Origin: Bradyrhizobium campsiandrae
GTDB taxonomy: Bacteria; Pseudomonadota; Alphaproteobacteria; Rhizobiales; Xanthobacteraceae
Assembly: GCF_014529705.1 (NCBI RefSeq)
Contig: NZ_JAANIH010000003.1
Location: forward strand, 1-64,000
Direction: 5' to 3'
Length of the DNA: 64,000 nucleotides
Below are positions 9,402 to 18,194 of this stretch, piece by piece (the stretch's first letter is position 1; each line of letters starts with the position of its first letter). Both the position numbers and the translations under genes were made by a program. The notes beneath the pieces are model-generated. The model was not told the origin of the DNA. It made no database searches and saw only the letters and a list, made by a program, of their open reading frames with translations.

Positions 9402-9546
9402 CCCTCTCCCGCTTGCGGGGGAGGGCTGGGGTGGGGGTGTCTCCACATTGGGATTGTAAGAGACCACACCTGAAATCCCCGCTCGGCGAGACCCCTCACC
9501 CGCCACGCTCTGCGAGCGTGTCGGCCTCTCCCGCAAGCGGGAGAGG
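9402..9546. repeat. Dispersed palindromic repeat between gspJ and gspK
   Basis: The sequence starts with CCCTCTCCCGCTTGCGGGGG and ends with a perfect palindrome at 9525-9546, arms CCTCTCCCGC and GCGGGAGAGG around AA. Between them are GAGGGCTGGGG and a CCTCACCCG segment. It matches, in inverted orientation, the element at 12893-13036. I recognise the type as a frequent intergenic repeat of Bradyrhizobium. It fills the 182-base gap between gspJ and gspK. Confidence 0.8.
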
Positions 9547-9571
9547 CGAAGGAGACCCATGACCCCGCCGC

Positions 9572-10288
9572 TCACAGCTGTTGCTCCTCTTTCTGCGCCT
9601 GTTGTGGCCGGCTGGCCGGCGTCACGCAGGTCGTCGGATTCTTGGCCCGCGCGCACTCGGCCGGCGCCGTGATATGCGGCACCACCGCGGCCGAGACCGC
9701 CAGCATCTGGCCGGTGCCGCCGTCGCGCACCGTGATGCGGATGCGATCGGGCAGTTGTCCCTGCCCATGCCAGGTCGGCTGCCACGTCCGGTCAGGCCCG
9801 GCATAGGCGAAGCTGACACGGAACGGCGCGCGGATCAGCACCACCTGGTCGACGAAACGTATCTGCCCGCCCGTTGCCATCGGCTGGAACGGCGCGCGCT
9901 CGCGCACCAGCGCGAGCCCCTCGGAATCGGCCTTCTCGACCAGGCGGATGAATTCGAGGCCCGGGCGCAGGCTCGGGCCGAGCGCGGTGCGCAGGAACGT
10001 CACCGACAATTCGGCGCCGTCGAACAGCGGCGCCTTGGCATCGCCATTCACGGCGATCTGCTCGGCGACGGAAAGATCGGCAACGATGCGGTCGATCCCC
10101 GTGGCGAGCCGCTCGGCACGCTGCACCCGTGCAATGCCGCGATTCCAGTTGGGCAGCCATTGCGCCGTCACGGTGGCCAGTGCAGCCAGGATCACGGTCA
10201 TCAGAAGCGTCGCCAGCAGCACCTCGAGCAGCGTGAAGCCGGCCTCGGAAGCAAACGCGCGGTGCCGGCGTTTCATTGAGGCCGTCAT
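9572..10288 (-). CDS. gspJ: Type II secretion minor pseudopilin GspJ
   Basis: The product is 238 residues. The prepilin peptidase site is at EAGFTLLEVLLATLLM, with cleavage after Gly and Glu at +5, followed by the conserved hydrophobic helix. The globular region fits GspJ, which joins GspI and GspK in the pseudopilus tip. The start overlaps the gspI stop by four bases. The last 40 residues are an unusual Cys-, Gln- and Lys-containing tail (CARAKNPTTCVTPAS) that could form a disulphide. Confidence 0.88.
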   Translation of the reverse strand: MTASMKRRHRAFASEAGFTLLEVLLATLLMTVILAALATVTAQWLPNWNRGIARVQRAERLATGIDRIVADLSVAEQIAVNGDAKAPLFDGAELSVTFLRTALGPSLRPGLEFIRLVEKADSEGLALVRERAPFQPMATGGQIRFVDQVVLIRAPFRVSFAYAGPDRTWQPTWHGQGQLPDRIRITVRDGGTGQMLAVSAAVVPHITAPAECARAKNPTTCVTPASRPQQAQKEEQQL

Positions 10289-10683
10289 CGATTTGGCCTC
10301 GGCGCCAGCTTCACCGTCGTAACCTGGATCGCGGCGCCATCGGCGCGCTGGAGACGCAGATTGACCACCAGCGGCACGAAGCGATCGGTCCCGGGATCGC
10401 CGCCGGCGACGTTCATTGGCGCGACATCGACGCGCCAGCGGCTGCCGGCCAGCTCCCCGCTCTGCCGGCCGGGCTTCAGCAATCCGCGCGCCGGCAGGTC
10501 CGCCAGCAATGTCTCTGCCGTACCTGCCAGCGCCAGATGCTCGTCGATCGAGCGCGTGCCCTTCGTCGAGACGGCGATAGCCGAGCCGATGGTGCCGAGC
10601 ACGATGGCGATGATCGCGAGCGCGACCAGCGTCTCGATCAGGGTGAAGCCGGCGGTGCCGTCAGAGCAGCTTCTGCGGGACAA
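10285..10683 (-). CDS. gspI: Type II secretion minor pseudopilin GspI
   Basis: The small pseudopilin (132 residues) has the prepilin motif TAGFTLIETLVALAIIAIV, followed by the short globular region of GspI, the nucleator of the pseudopilus tip. A GTG at 10692 is the longer candidate start, but the GGAGG at 10692-10696 overlaps it. The TTG at 10681-10683 lies eight bases beyond that GGAGG and is therefore preferred. The gene overlaps the 3' end of gspH and the start of gspJ, so the operon is tightly coupled here. Confidence 0.85.
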   Translation of the reverse strand: MSRRSCSDGTAGFTLIETLVALAIIAIVLGTIGSAIAVSTKGTRSIDEHLALAGTAETLLADLPARGLLKPGRQSGELAGSRWRVDVAPMNVAGGDPGTDRFVPLVVNLRLQRADGAAIQVTTVKLAPRPNR

Positions 10684-11170
10684 TCTCGACACCTCCGGTC
10701 AGCCAGTTGACCCTGATCTCATAGCCCATGCCCGGACGCGCCAGTGCGATCGTCCCGCCGCACGACATGCCCGACGGAAAGAAATCGATCGTTCGTCCGG
10801 TGGCGCGATCGGCGCAGCGCGCGGCCAGTGTCGCCTGCACGACGACGTCGGGCGGCAGGCGGATGGTCTGCCCGGTGACGCCGGAGCGGATCGCGCGCGC
10901 CTCCGCATCCACGAGGGTTGCGACCCAGACCTGGCGGCGCAGCGCGGAATTGCGGTCGGACTTCAGCAGAGCCGCGGTCTCGACCGCGTAGCTCTCGAGC
11001 TTGGCCCGCGTCGTCGAGCGCGGGATCCCCGGCAGGATGATCGCCGCGAGAAGGCCGACGATCGCAAGCGCGCACAGGATCTCGATCAGCGCGAAGCCTT
11101 GCTGACCAAAGCCTTGCGCATCGCAAACCGGTTCAGCGCGCGCCGCTGACAATGTCGGCTGCCGTTCCAC
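10661..11170 (-). CDS. gspH: Type II secretion minor pseudopilin GspH
   Basis: The product is 169 residues with a variant prepilin motif QQGFALIEILCALAIVGLL (Gly-Phe cleavage site, Glu at +5) and a GspH-like beta domain ending GGVEIVPQKLL. A frame open to 11245 would overlap gspG by more than 100 bases. I chose the GTG at 11168-11170 because AGGAGG lies six bases before it, inside the 3' end of gspG. GspH is one of the pseudopilins at the pseudopilus tip. Confidence 0.85.
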   Translation of the reverse strand: MERQPTLSAARAEPVCDAQGFGQQGFALIEILCALAIVGLLAAIILPGIPRSTTRAKLESYAVETAALLKSDRNSALRRQVWVATLVDAEARAIRSGVTGQTIRLPPDVVVQATLAARCADRATGRTIDFFPSGMSCGGTIALARPGMGYEIRVNWLTGGVEIVPQKLL

Positions 11171-11588
11171 TGCCGCCCTCCTGACCGTCTGATCCGAGCG
11201 AGATGATCTCGTAAGGAGCATTCGCGCCCGGCGACCGATAGACATAGCCGTGGCCCCAGGGATCGTTGGGCACGACGCCGCCGCGCAGGTAAGGCCCGTT
11301 CCAGCCCGGCAGATTGTTGCTGCGCGTCAGCCCGATCAGGCCTTCGTTCGAGGTCGGATAGCGGCCGAGATCGAGGTAATACAAATCGAGCGCGCTGGAG
11401 AAGCTCTCGATCTGGATCTTCGCCGCCTTCGCCTTGGACTCGCTGAGATAGTTCAGCACCCGCGGCCCGACCAGCGCCATGATCATGCCGATGATGGTGA
11501 TCACGACGAGCATCTCGACCAGGGTGAAGCCGGCCTCTCCGGAAGGCGTGCGCCGCAGACGGCGCCGCGACGATGGATGTCTGGTCAC
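11133..11588 (-). CDS. gspG: Type II secretion major pseudopilin GspG
   Basis: The 151-residue protein has a classic prepilin start (EAGFTLVEMLVVITIIGMI) and the major pseudopilin signatures: LDLYYLDLGRYPTSNEGL, PYLRGGVVPNDPWGHGYVY and the calcium-site loop SLGSDGQEGGSGTAADI. GspG polymerises into the pseudopilus that pushes substrates through the secretin. The GTG start at 11588 has GGGAGGGG about six bases upstream. Identification is certain from the PNDPWG region alone. Confidence 0.96.
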   Translation of the reverse strand: MTRHPSSRRRLRRTPSGEAGFTLVEMLVVITIIGMIMALVGPRVLNYLSESKAKAAKIQIESFSSALDLYYLDLGRYPTSNEGLIGLTRSNNLPGWNGPYLRGGVVPNDPWGHGYVYRSPGANAPYEIISLGSDGQEGGSGTAADIVSGAR

Positions 11589-11625
11589 TTCAGGCCCCTC
11601 CCATTCCCGTTCACGCCATCCTCGA

Positions 11626-12837
11626 CTAACCGACGATCTGGCTCACCGACATCAGCGCGGTCATCACCGATGTGATCAGGCCGCCGACGACCAGCGAGAT
11701 CGCGATGATCGCCGCAGGGCCGGCAATACCGACCGCACGATCGAGCGTGCGTTGCAGCTTGGCCTCGTAAAATTCGGCGACCCGGCCGGACAGCATCGGC
11801 AATTGCCCGGTCTCGTCGCCCAGTCTCAGCATGCGCACCGCCATCGCCGGCAACGCCTCCGTCTCGGCCAGCGCATCGGAGAGCTTCGAGCCGTGGCGGA
11901 CGCGGTCGGCGGCATCGCTCCAGACCGTGGACGATCCCGTCGTCGCCATCATGTCGACGAGGATGCGCAGCGTGGTGGTGAGGTTGACGCCGCTGCCGAG
12001 CAGCAGGTCGAGGTTGCGGCAGAACAACGCCGTGCGATACGCGCCCATCACGTTTCGGATCGCCGGCGCCTTCGTGAACAGGTTGGTGATGCCGCGGCGA
12101 ACGCGCTCCTGTCGCAGCAGCAGCCATGCCGCGGCGATGAAGGCCGCCAGCCCGGCCAGCACCGCATCCGAATTGCCGCGTAGGAAAGTGGAGATGTTCA
12201 GGAATACGCCGAGGATCGGATCGACCCTGGCACCGAAATCCTGCAGGACGCTGGCGAACTGCGGCAGCACGAAGGTCAGGAAGAACAGCAGCACGCATCC
12301 GGCCGCGCCGAGCACGAAGACAGGATAGCGGATCGCGTCCGTCAGGCGCCGCCGCAACGCCTCGCTGCGCGCGCGTTCGCCGGCGAGCACCTCCAGCACC
12401 TGGTCCAGCGACCCCGAGGCTTCGCCGACCCGCACCAGGGCGATATACATCGGCGGAAACAATCCTTCATGCCGCGCCAGCGCCTCGCCGAAACTTTCAC
12501 CGGAGACGATGCGCGTGCGGATGTCGGCGACGACGGGCCGCAGCCGCCCGACATCCGGATCGGCAGCGAGCAGCTCCAGGCCGTCATTGATGCGGGCGCC
12601 GGCGCGCAGGAGCAGCGCGAGGTCGCGGGTGAAGGTGGTGACGTCTTCCGGCCTCGGCCTGTTGAAGATGCTGAGCGCGCCGCGCGCGGCACCGCCCTCT
12701 TCCGGCGTGACGTTGTCGACCAGCACGAGGCCAAGCCGCTCGATCCGCTGCGCCACGTCGCCCGGCGCCGGCGCGGCGATGGCGCCGGAGACCAGTTCGC
12801 CGTTGGCATTGAGGGCGCGGTAGCGATAATTCGGCAT
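11626..12837 (-). CDS. gspF: Type II secretion inner-membrane platform protein GspF
   Basis: The 403-residue protein has the two tandem GspF/PilC cytoplasmic domains, each followed by membrane spans (VFVLGAAGCVLLFFLTFVLP and AAIIAISLVVGGLITSVMTAL). It opens MPNYRYRALNANGELVSG and carries the typical ALVRVGEASGSLDQVLE and MLRLGDETGQLPMLSGRVAEFYE motifs. GspF couples the GspE ATPase to pseudopilus assembly. It lies 37 bases upstream of gspG. A 310-base gap holding a palindromic repeat separates it from gspE. Confidence 0.95.
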   Translation of the reverse strand: MPNYRYRALNANGELVSGAIAAPAPGDVAQRIERLGLVLVDNVTPEEGGAARGALSIFNRPRPEDVTTFTRDLALLLRAGARINDGLELLAADPDVGRLRPVVADIRTRIVSGESFGEALARHEGLFPPMYIALVRVGEASGSLDQVLEVLAGERARSEALRRRLTDAIRYPVFVLGAAGCVLLFFLTFVLPQFASVLQDFGARVDPILGVFLNISTFLRGNSDAVLAGLAAFIAAAWLLLRQERVRRGITNLFTKAPAIRNVMGAYRTALFCRNLDLLLGSGVNLTTTLRILVDMMATTGSSTVWSDAADRVRHGSKLSDALAETEALPAMAVRMLRLGDETGQLPMLSGRVAEFYEAKLQRTLDRAVGIAGPAAIIAISLVVGGLITSVMTALMSVSQIVG

Positions 12838-12892
12838 GTGTTCTAAAGCTGCGTAGGCTTAGGTTGAAACAAGCGGCCGCACGGTCGGTGCA

Positions 12893-13036
12893 CCTCTCCC
12901 GCTTGCGGGAGAGGTCGGCGCGTCCCGGGCGATGCAAAGCATCGTCCCGCGCGCCGGGTGAGGGTTCTATCCTCTGGGGGGGTCTCGATTGCGGAGACAC
13001 CCTCTCCCCAGCCCTCTCCCCCAAGCGGGAGTGGGA
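12893..13036. repeat. Dispersed palindromic repeat between gspE and gspF
   Basis: This element fills most of the 310-base gap between gspE and gspF. A perfect stem, CCTCTCCCGC (12893-12902) and GCGGGAGAGG (12905-12914) with a two-base loop, marks one end. The other end is CCCTCTCCCCCAAGCGGGAG near 13013-13032. An inner pair, GGCGATGC and GCATCGTC, adds a second hairpin. It is the same type as the copy at 9402-9546, in the opposite orientation. The rest of the gap holds nothing I can name. Confidence 0.8.
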
Positions 13037-13147
13037 GCCCAGCGCCGATGCCGCGGCATCGTGCAACGATACGCACTGGCCCTGTCCACAGGCGTGAGAG
13101 GGAGCGCACTTCCCTCGTCGCAACATTTGAACCTGATCTCATCATGC

Positions 13148-14836
13148 TCAGCGCACCGTCGTCACCCGGAAGACTTCGGGCACCGTCGTCAACCCGGCCC
13201 GGCATTTGGCGACTGCATCCTCCAGCATCGTCGTCATGCCGCCGCGCATCGCGGCGGCGTCGATGGAGTGCGAGTCGGTCTGCGGCCCAATCAGCGCGCG
13301 CACCTCATCGGACATTTCGAGGATCTCGAACACGCCATTGCGGCCGCGATAGCCGGTGCCGCCGCAGCGCTCGCAGCCGCCGGCCTCGTGCACGACCTCG
13401 CCGCATTTGAAGCCGATCACGGCAAAGCGCGGATCCCTGGCGAGATCGGCCTCGGTCAGCGCGTGCGGCGCCTTGCAGCGGTCGCACAGCATGCGCACCA
13501 GGCGCTGCGCCACCACCGCGCGCAGCGTCGATTTGAGCAGGAAGCCTTCGACGCCGAGATCGATCAGGCGCGGCACGGCCGCCGCCGCCGTCTCGGTGTG
13601 CAGCGTCGTCAGCACGAGATGGCCGGTGAGCGCGGCATGGATGGCGATGTGCGCAGTCTCGGCATCACGGACCTCGCCGACCATGATGACGTCAGGGTCC
13701 TGACGCACGAAGGCGCGCATGGCGGAGGCGAAGGTCAGGCCGATCGACGGCTTGACCTGCGACTGGTTGATGCCGGGAATTTCGTACTCGACGGGATCCT
13801 CGATGGTGAGGATCTTGCGCGTCGGTTCGTTGAGGATCGACAGCATGGTCGCAAGCGTCGTGGTCTTGCCGCTGCCGGTCGGGCCGGTGATCACGATCAT
13901 GCCATGCGGCATCGCGAGCAGGCGCGTCATCACGCTCTCGTCGCGAGGCCGCAGCCCGAGCCTGTTCATATCGAGCAGGCCACGGTCGCGCGGCAACAGG
14001 CGGATCACGGCGCTTTCGCCATGCTGGGTCGGCATGGTCGCGACGCGAACGTCGATCTCATTGCGCCCGAGGCGCACGCGCGCCGCGCCGTCCTGCGGCA
14101 GCCGCCGCTCGGCGATGTTGAGGCCGGCAAGAATCTTGATGCGCGAGATCAGCGCTTGCGGCGGAATGCCTTGCGGCGCCGGCAGCGCGCGCAACAGGCC
14201 ATCGACGCGCATGCGCACCGTGAGCCCGGCGCGGAACGGCTCGACGTGAATATCGCTGGCGCGCAAATCCAACGCACGCTCCAACAAATCGTTGAGCGCC
14301 CGCACCACCGGCGCGCCGCTGGCGAGATCACGCAGGCTCTCGATATCGTCGTCGGACCGCTGCGCGGCGTTCTTGCCGCTCTCGTCGACATTTGCGTCAT
14401 CGGCATCGGCCCGCTGATCGAGGACCGTTGCTATGTCCTCATACGACGCCACCACGACATCGACCGTCGCTCCGAACACGATCTCGGCAGCGCGCATGGC
14501 AGCCGTGTCGGACGGATCGGCAACCGCCAGGTGGAGACCCCCGTTCGGCACGCTGAAAGGAAAGATCGTGGACTCGCGCAGGAAGCGGCGCGAAAAACCA
14601 TCCAGGCGGGGCGTGGTCGTGAGCAGTTGCGGAAGACTGAGCCGCGGCAACCCAAAATAGTCCGACACTTCGTCGGCGAAGTCGGCTGCGGAGAGATCGG
14701 TCGCTTCCCAGAATTCGCGCAACGGGCGCGTGAGTGCGGTCGTGCCTGACGTCTCAACACGAGCATGGGCCCGCGGCGGCAGCGCATATTTTTCCAGGAG
14801 GTGCTGGCGGAAGCCATCAGCGGAGCGAACTTGCAT
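13148..14836 (-). CDS. gspE: Type II secretion ATPase GspE
   Basis: GspE powers pseudopilus growth. Present are the N1E/MshEN domain, LRASDIHVEPFRAGL, Walker A GPTGSGKTTT, the Asp box, HGESAVIRLLPR, Walker B VGEVRDAETA and a His box (TGHLVLTTLHTE). A CDRC...CERC four-cysteine zinc element is also visible. The frame is open to a GTG at 14911. I chose the ATG at 14834-14836 (562 residues), which leaves about 177 bases between it and divergent gspD for promoters; the longer start cannot be excluded. Identification is certain. Confidence 0.95.
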   Translation of the reverse strand: MQVRSADGFRQHLLEKYALPPRAHARVETSGTTALTRPLREFWEATDLSAADFADEVSDYFGLPRLSLPQLLTTTPRLDGFSRRFLRESTIFPFSVPNGGLHLAVADPSDTAAMRAAEIVFGATVDVVVASYEDIATVLDQRADADDANVDESGKNAAQRSDDDIESLRDLASGAPVVRALNDLLERALDLRASDIHVEPFRAGLTVRMRVDGLLRALPAPQGIPPQALISRIKILAGLNIAERRLPQDGAARVRLGRNEIDVRVATMPTQHGESAVIRLLPRDRGLLDMNRLGLRPRDESVMTRLLAMPHGMIVITGPTGSGKTTTLATMLSILNEPTRKILTIEDPVEYEIPGINQSQVKPSIGLTFASAMRAFVRQDPDVIMVGEVRDAETAHIAIHAALTGHLVLTTLHTETAAAAVPRLIDLGVEGFLLKSTLRAVVAQRLVRMLCDRCKAPHALTEADLARDPRFAVIGFKCGEVVHEAGGCERCGGTGYRGRNGVFEILEMSDEVRALIGPQTDSHSIDAAAMRGGMTTMLEDAVAKCRAGLTTVPEVFRVTTVR

Positions 14837-15013
14837 CGCATTCACTGCTCTGACCTTGTCACTCGAATGCAACAGCTTCCGCGTGTCACCGAGGTGCTTT
14901 GCGCTTGACACATTTTCTTAGCAAAAACATAATCGTGGCGCAAATTGTCGAGCGCCCGAGCCAAGGGGGATCGGACGCAGCTCACGGTCACCTCCAGCGT
15001 TGGCAGGCGTATC

Positions 15014-17362
15014 TTGTGTGACGTGGTCCAGCCGCTTTTGCGCCGCCGCTCCGCGTTGACCGGAACGCTGCTGCTGTTGTCGTCGGCCCTCCTGCTCACA
15101 GCCTGCATCGTCACATCAGATCAATCGGTTGAAGCGGATCCGAAGGATCCGCGCGCCCAGGATATTGCCGACAAGATCCGCGCCCTGGACCTCCAGGCGC
15201 GGCAACCTGCCGACGCAGCAGCGAGCGGCATTGGCCAGGCGAAATCATCGAAACCGGCGATCTATCTGAGTGATGGTGCAACGCCGCAAGGTGGGGCGCT
15301 GCCCGAACGCGACAATGGCGGCAGCGGCTACGACCTCAATTTCGAGAATGCCCCCGTGGCGACCGTCGCAAAGGTCATCCTTGGTGACGTACTCAACACC
15401 GGTTACACGATCGATCCTCGCGTGCAGGGGACCGTGACACTTGCCTCGGTGCGCCCGGTCCCCAAGGCGGATGCGATCTACGTTCTGGAGAATGCGCTGC
15501 GCATGTCCGGCGTGGCGCTGGTGCGTGACCGCACGGGATATCGCCTGTTGCCGGCGCCCGAAGCCGGTCCCGGCGGGATCGACCGATCGGCGGGCGGCGA
15601 AGCCGGCCAGGGCATCACCGTGGTGCCGCTGCGCTATACCTCGGCACAAAACATCTTCAAGCTGCTCGACGCCTTCGGCGTGAAGGCCTCGACCATGCGT
15701 CCCGACAATTCCCGCAACACCCTCATCGTCAGCGGCAGCGGGGCCGACCGGGCGAGCGCGGTCGACACCATCCTGTCGTTCGACGCCGACTGGATGCGTG
15801 GACAATCGGTCGGCATCTTCCCGGTGCGCAATTCCTCGCCCGAACCCGTCATCAGCGAGATCGAGAAGATCATGGACTCCGGCGAAGGCGGGATGAGCCA
15901 GAACATGATCAAGCTCCAGCCGATCGCGCGGCTCAACGCGATCCTCGTGGTGACGCAGAAGCCGGACTATCTGAAGCGCGCACAGACCTGGATTGCGCGG
16001 CTCGACCGGTCCGACACCGACGGCGTCAACCTGAAATCCTATCCATTGCGCTACGGCAGCTCCAAGGCCGTCGTCGCGATGTTGAACGACATGCTGTTCA
16101 GTCAAAGCGCAACGAGCAGCTCGACGCTCGACAGCGCTTCGAGCCAGGTCGCGCCCGGCGCGGGCGTTACGACCTCGTCCTCCGGCCCCGCCAATCCGGT
16201 CGCCGCGCTAAGCGCGCTGCCGACCGCTGCGGCCGGCGCCGCGACGCCGGTGACCGGCCCTGCGGGATCATCGTTCAGCGTCCGCCCGGCTCCGGCTGCA
16301 TCCGCAGCGCCGGCGCAGGACAGCAGCTTCGCTGGCGCATCGGGCGGCAGCTCGAAGCCCGGCATCAGCGGTATCCTCCAGAACGTGCGCATCACCGCCG
16401 ACGTCACCAACAATGCCGTGCTCGTCTATGCCAGCCAGGACGCGCAGCGCATCGTCGAGCAGACCATCCGCCAGATCGACCGGCCGCAGCGCCAGGTCGC
16501 GATCGAGGCGACGATCGCCGAGGTGACGCTGAACGACCAGTTGAACTACGGCGTGCAGTACTTCCTGGCGAGCAAGCAAGGTTCGATCTCCAACACCATC
16601 TCCGGCGTCAGCAATGCCGCAACTGTCGGCAGTGGCGCCGTGGAAGCGGCTTCCAGCGCCGTCAACGCCGCCTCCGGCGCGCTGCTCGGTCGCGTGCTGC
16701 CGGGCTTCAACTTCCTGGTCGGCGCCGAGAACTCGCCGCGCGTCATTCTCGACGCGCTGCACGGCGTCACCAATGTCAAGGTGCTGTCGAACCCGTCGCT
16801 GGTGGTGCTCGACAACCAGGCGGCGACCTTGCAGGTCGGCGATCAGGTGCCGTTCTCGACCGGCACCGCGACCGTGCTGACCGCCAACAACACCGTGGTC
16901 AACACCATCGATTACAAGAACACCGGCATCATCCTGCGCGTGCTGCCGCGCGCCAACGCCAACGGCAACGTCGTGCTCGACATCGAGCAGGAGATCTCGA
17001 GCGTGGCCGCCGGCAGCGCGAACTCGCTGACGCCGACGATCTCGCAGCGCCGGGTCAAGAGCTCGATCGCGGTGACGAGCGGGCAGACCGTGCTGCTCGC
17101 CGGCCTGATCAGCGAAACCGAGAACAAGCAGCGCCAGGGCATTCCGGTTCTCGATTCCATTCCCGGCATGGGCGATGCCTTCGCGCACCAGACCAACGCG
17201 CGTGCGCGCACCGAGCTGATCCTGTTCATCCGCCCGACCGTCATCAAGGACGGCGTCGATGCGCATGTCATCGCCGAGGAGATGCGCAGCAAGATGAACG
17301 GCCGGCTGGTCGGGACCAGCAATCCGGTGGTCACCGTCAGCCCACCCAGGGCCGCGCACTGA
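15014..17362 (+). CDS. gspD: Type II secretion outer-membrane secretin GspD
   Basis: The protein is about 782 residues, with a lipoprotein signal (LLLLSSALLLTAC). An N0 domain begins near residue 105 (YDLNFENAPVATVAKVIL) and N1-N3 domains follow. A long Ser/Ala/Pro-rich insertion lies around 365-460, then the secretin core (VLSNPSLVVLDNQAAT, GDQVPFSTGT, GQTVLLAGLISETE). It forms the outer-membrane channel. The TTG at 15014 gives a normal-length signal peptide; an in-frame TTG at 14945 would extend it by 23 residues. The Cys suggests sorting as a lipoprotein without a separate pilotin gene here. It is transcribed away from gspE. Confidence 0.94.
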   Translation: MCDVVQPLLRRRSALTGTLLLLSSALLLTACIVTSDQSVEADPKDPRAQDIADKIRALDLQARQPADAAASGIGQAKSSKPAIYLSDGATPQGGALPERDNGGSGYDLNFENAPVATVAKVILGDVLNTGYTIDPRVQGTVTLASVRPVPKADAIYVLENALRMSGVALVRDRTGYRLLPAPEAGPGGIDRSAGGEAGQGITVVPLRYTSAQNIFKLLDAFGVKASTMRPDNSRNTLIVSGSGADRASAVDTILSFDADWMRGQSVGIFPVRNSSPEPVISEIEKIMDSGEGGMSQNMIKLQPIARLNAILVVTQKPDYLKRAQTWIARLDRSDTDGVNLKSYPLRYGSSKAVVAMLNDMLFSQSATSSSTLDSASSQVAPGAGVTTSSSGPANPVAALSALPTAAAGAATPVTGPAGSSFSVRPAPAASAAPAQDSSFAGASGGSSKPGISGILQNVRITADVTNNAVLVYASQDAQRIVEQTIRQIDRPQRQVAIEATIAEVTLNDQLNYGVQYFLASKQGSISNTISGVSNAATVGSGAVEAASSAVNAASGALLGRVLPGFNFLVGAENSPRVILDALHGVTNVKVLSNPSLVVLDNQAATLQVGDQVPFSTGTATVLTANNTVVNTIDYKNTGIILRVLPRANANGNVVLDIEQEISSVAAGSANSLTPTISQRRVKSSIAVTSGQTVLLAGLISETENKQRQGIPVLDSIPGMGDAFAHQTNARARTELILFIRPTVIKDGVDAHVIAEEMRSKMNGRLVGTSNPVVTVSPPRAAH

Positions 17363-17507
17363 CGGCGCGACCAGGCTCGGGCGGCTGGCGCGGCTAAGCG
17401 CCGATGCGATCGGGACAAATCCCGACCACGGCGCAATTCGTCTGCCGCCACCGTCTACTGTGCATGGGGTTGTTTTCGACTTTTTGGCGTAGGGACTGCG
17501 ATCGGCG

Positions 17508-18035
17508 TCAGCGCTCGCGGCTCGGCGCCCATTCCAGCGCCCGCAGCCGGGCCTCGGCGATCTCGCCACGCGTCATCTTGGTCGTCACGGCGTCGCGGAT
17601 CCGGACCCGGGACTCCCGCACCCGTGGCGGCGAGGCCGCGGCCGACAGGTTCAGCCATTTGGAGGCTTCGACGATGTCCTGCGGCACGCCGAAGCCGCGG
17701 TCGTAGAGCAGCCCCAGCGCATATTGCGCGCGGGCATCGCCCTGCTCCGCCGCCCGGCGGTACCACATCGCAGCTTCGGTGTAGTTCTGCGGCACGCCGC
17801 GGCCGGTCTCGAACAGGAAGCCGAGATAGGACTGCGCCGCCGCATTGCCGCGCTCGGCGAGCGGAATGAAGATGCGGGACGCCGCCACATAGTCCTGCCG
17901 CTGCAACGCGGACACGCCCTGGCCGAGAGATTGGGCCTGGACCGGGATCGCGCCCAGGAGCACGAGCGCCGCGGCGACGACCCATCGCGACAGCCCGGCA
18001 TGCTGCCGGAGCCCGCGTCTGCCGAACGAGATCAT
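17508..18035 (-). CDS. Secreted Sel1-repeat (TPR-like) protein
   Basis: The 175-residue protein has a signal peptide ending VLLGAIPVQAQ and at least two Sel1-like repeats (AAAQSYLGFLFETGRGVPQN and ARAQYALGLLYDRGFGVPQD). Sel1 repeats are protein-interaction helices, often in periplasmic or secreted proteins. The frame is open to 18155, but the ATG at 18033-18035 has GGAAGGA five bases upstream and begins a proper signal peptide. It lies on the opposite strand next to gspD, so a link with secretion is possible but unproven. Confidence 0.8.
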   Translation of the reverse strand: MISFGRRGLRQHAGLSRWVVAAALVLLGAIPVQAQSLGQGVSALQRQDYVAASRIFIPLAERGNAAAQSYLGFLFETGRGVPQNYTEAAMWYRRAAEQGDARAQYALGLLYDRGFGVPQDIVEASKWLNLSAAASPPRVRESRVRIRDAVTTKMTRGEIAEARLRALEWAPSRER

Positions 18036-18194
18036 GCCGTTCCTTCCCTGCATGCGCACGAGACTAATCCCACCGACCGTTCCCTGCCAGATCTTCTTGA
18101 GATCGGCGCATGGCTGGCTGCTCCAGTCGACGGTTGCCGCATGATCTTTCGGCACTATGGTGGGCCTGCAAATTTATCCCGGAGCCTCTCAACA

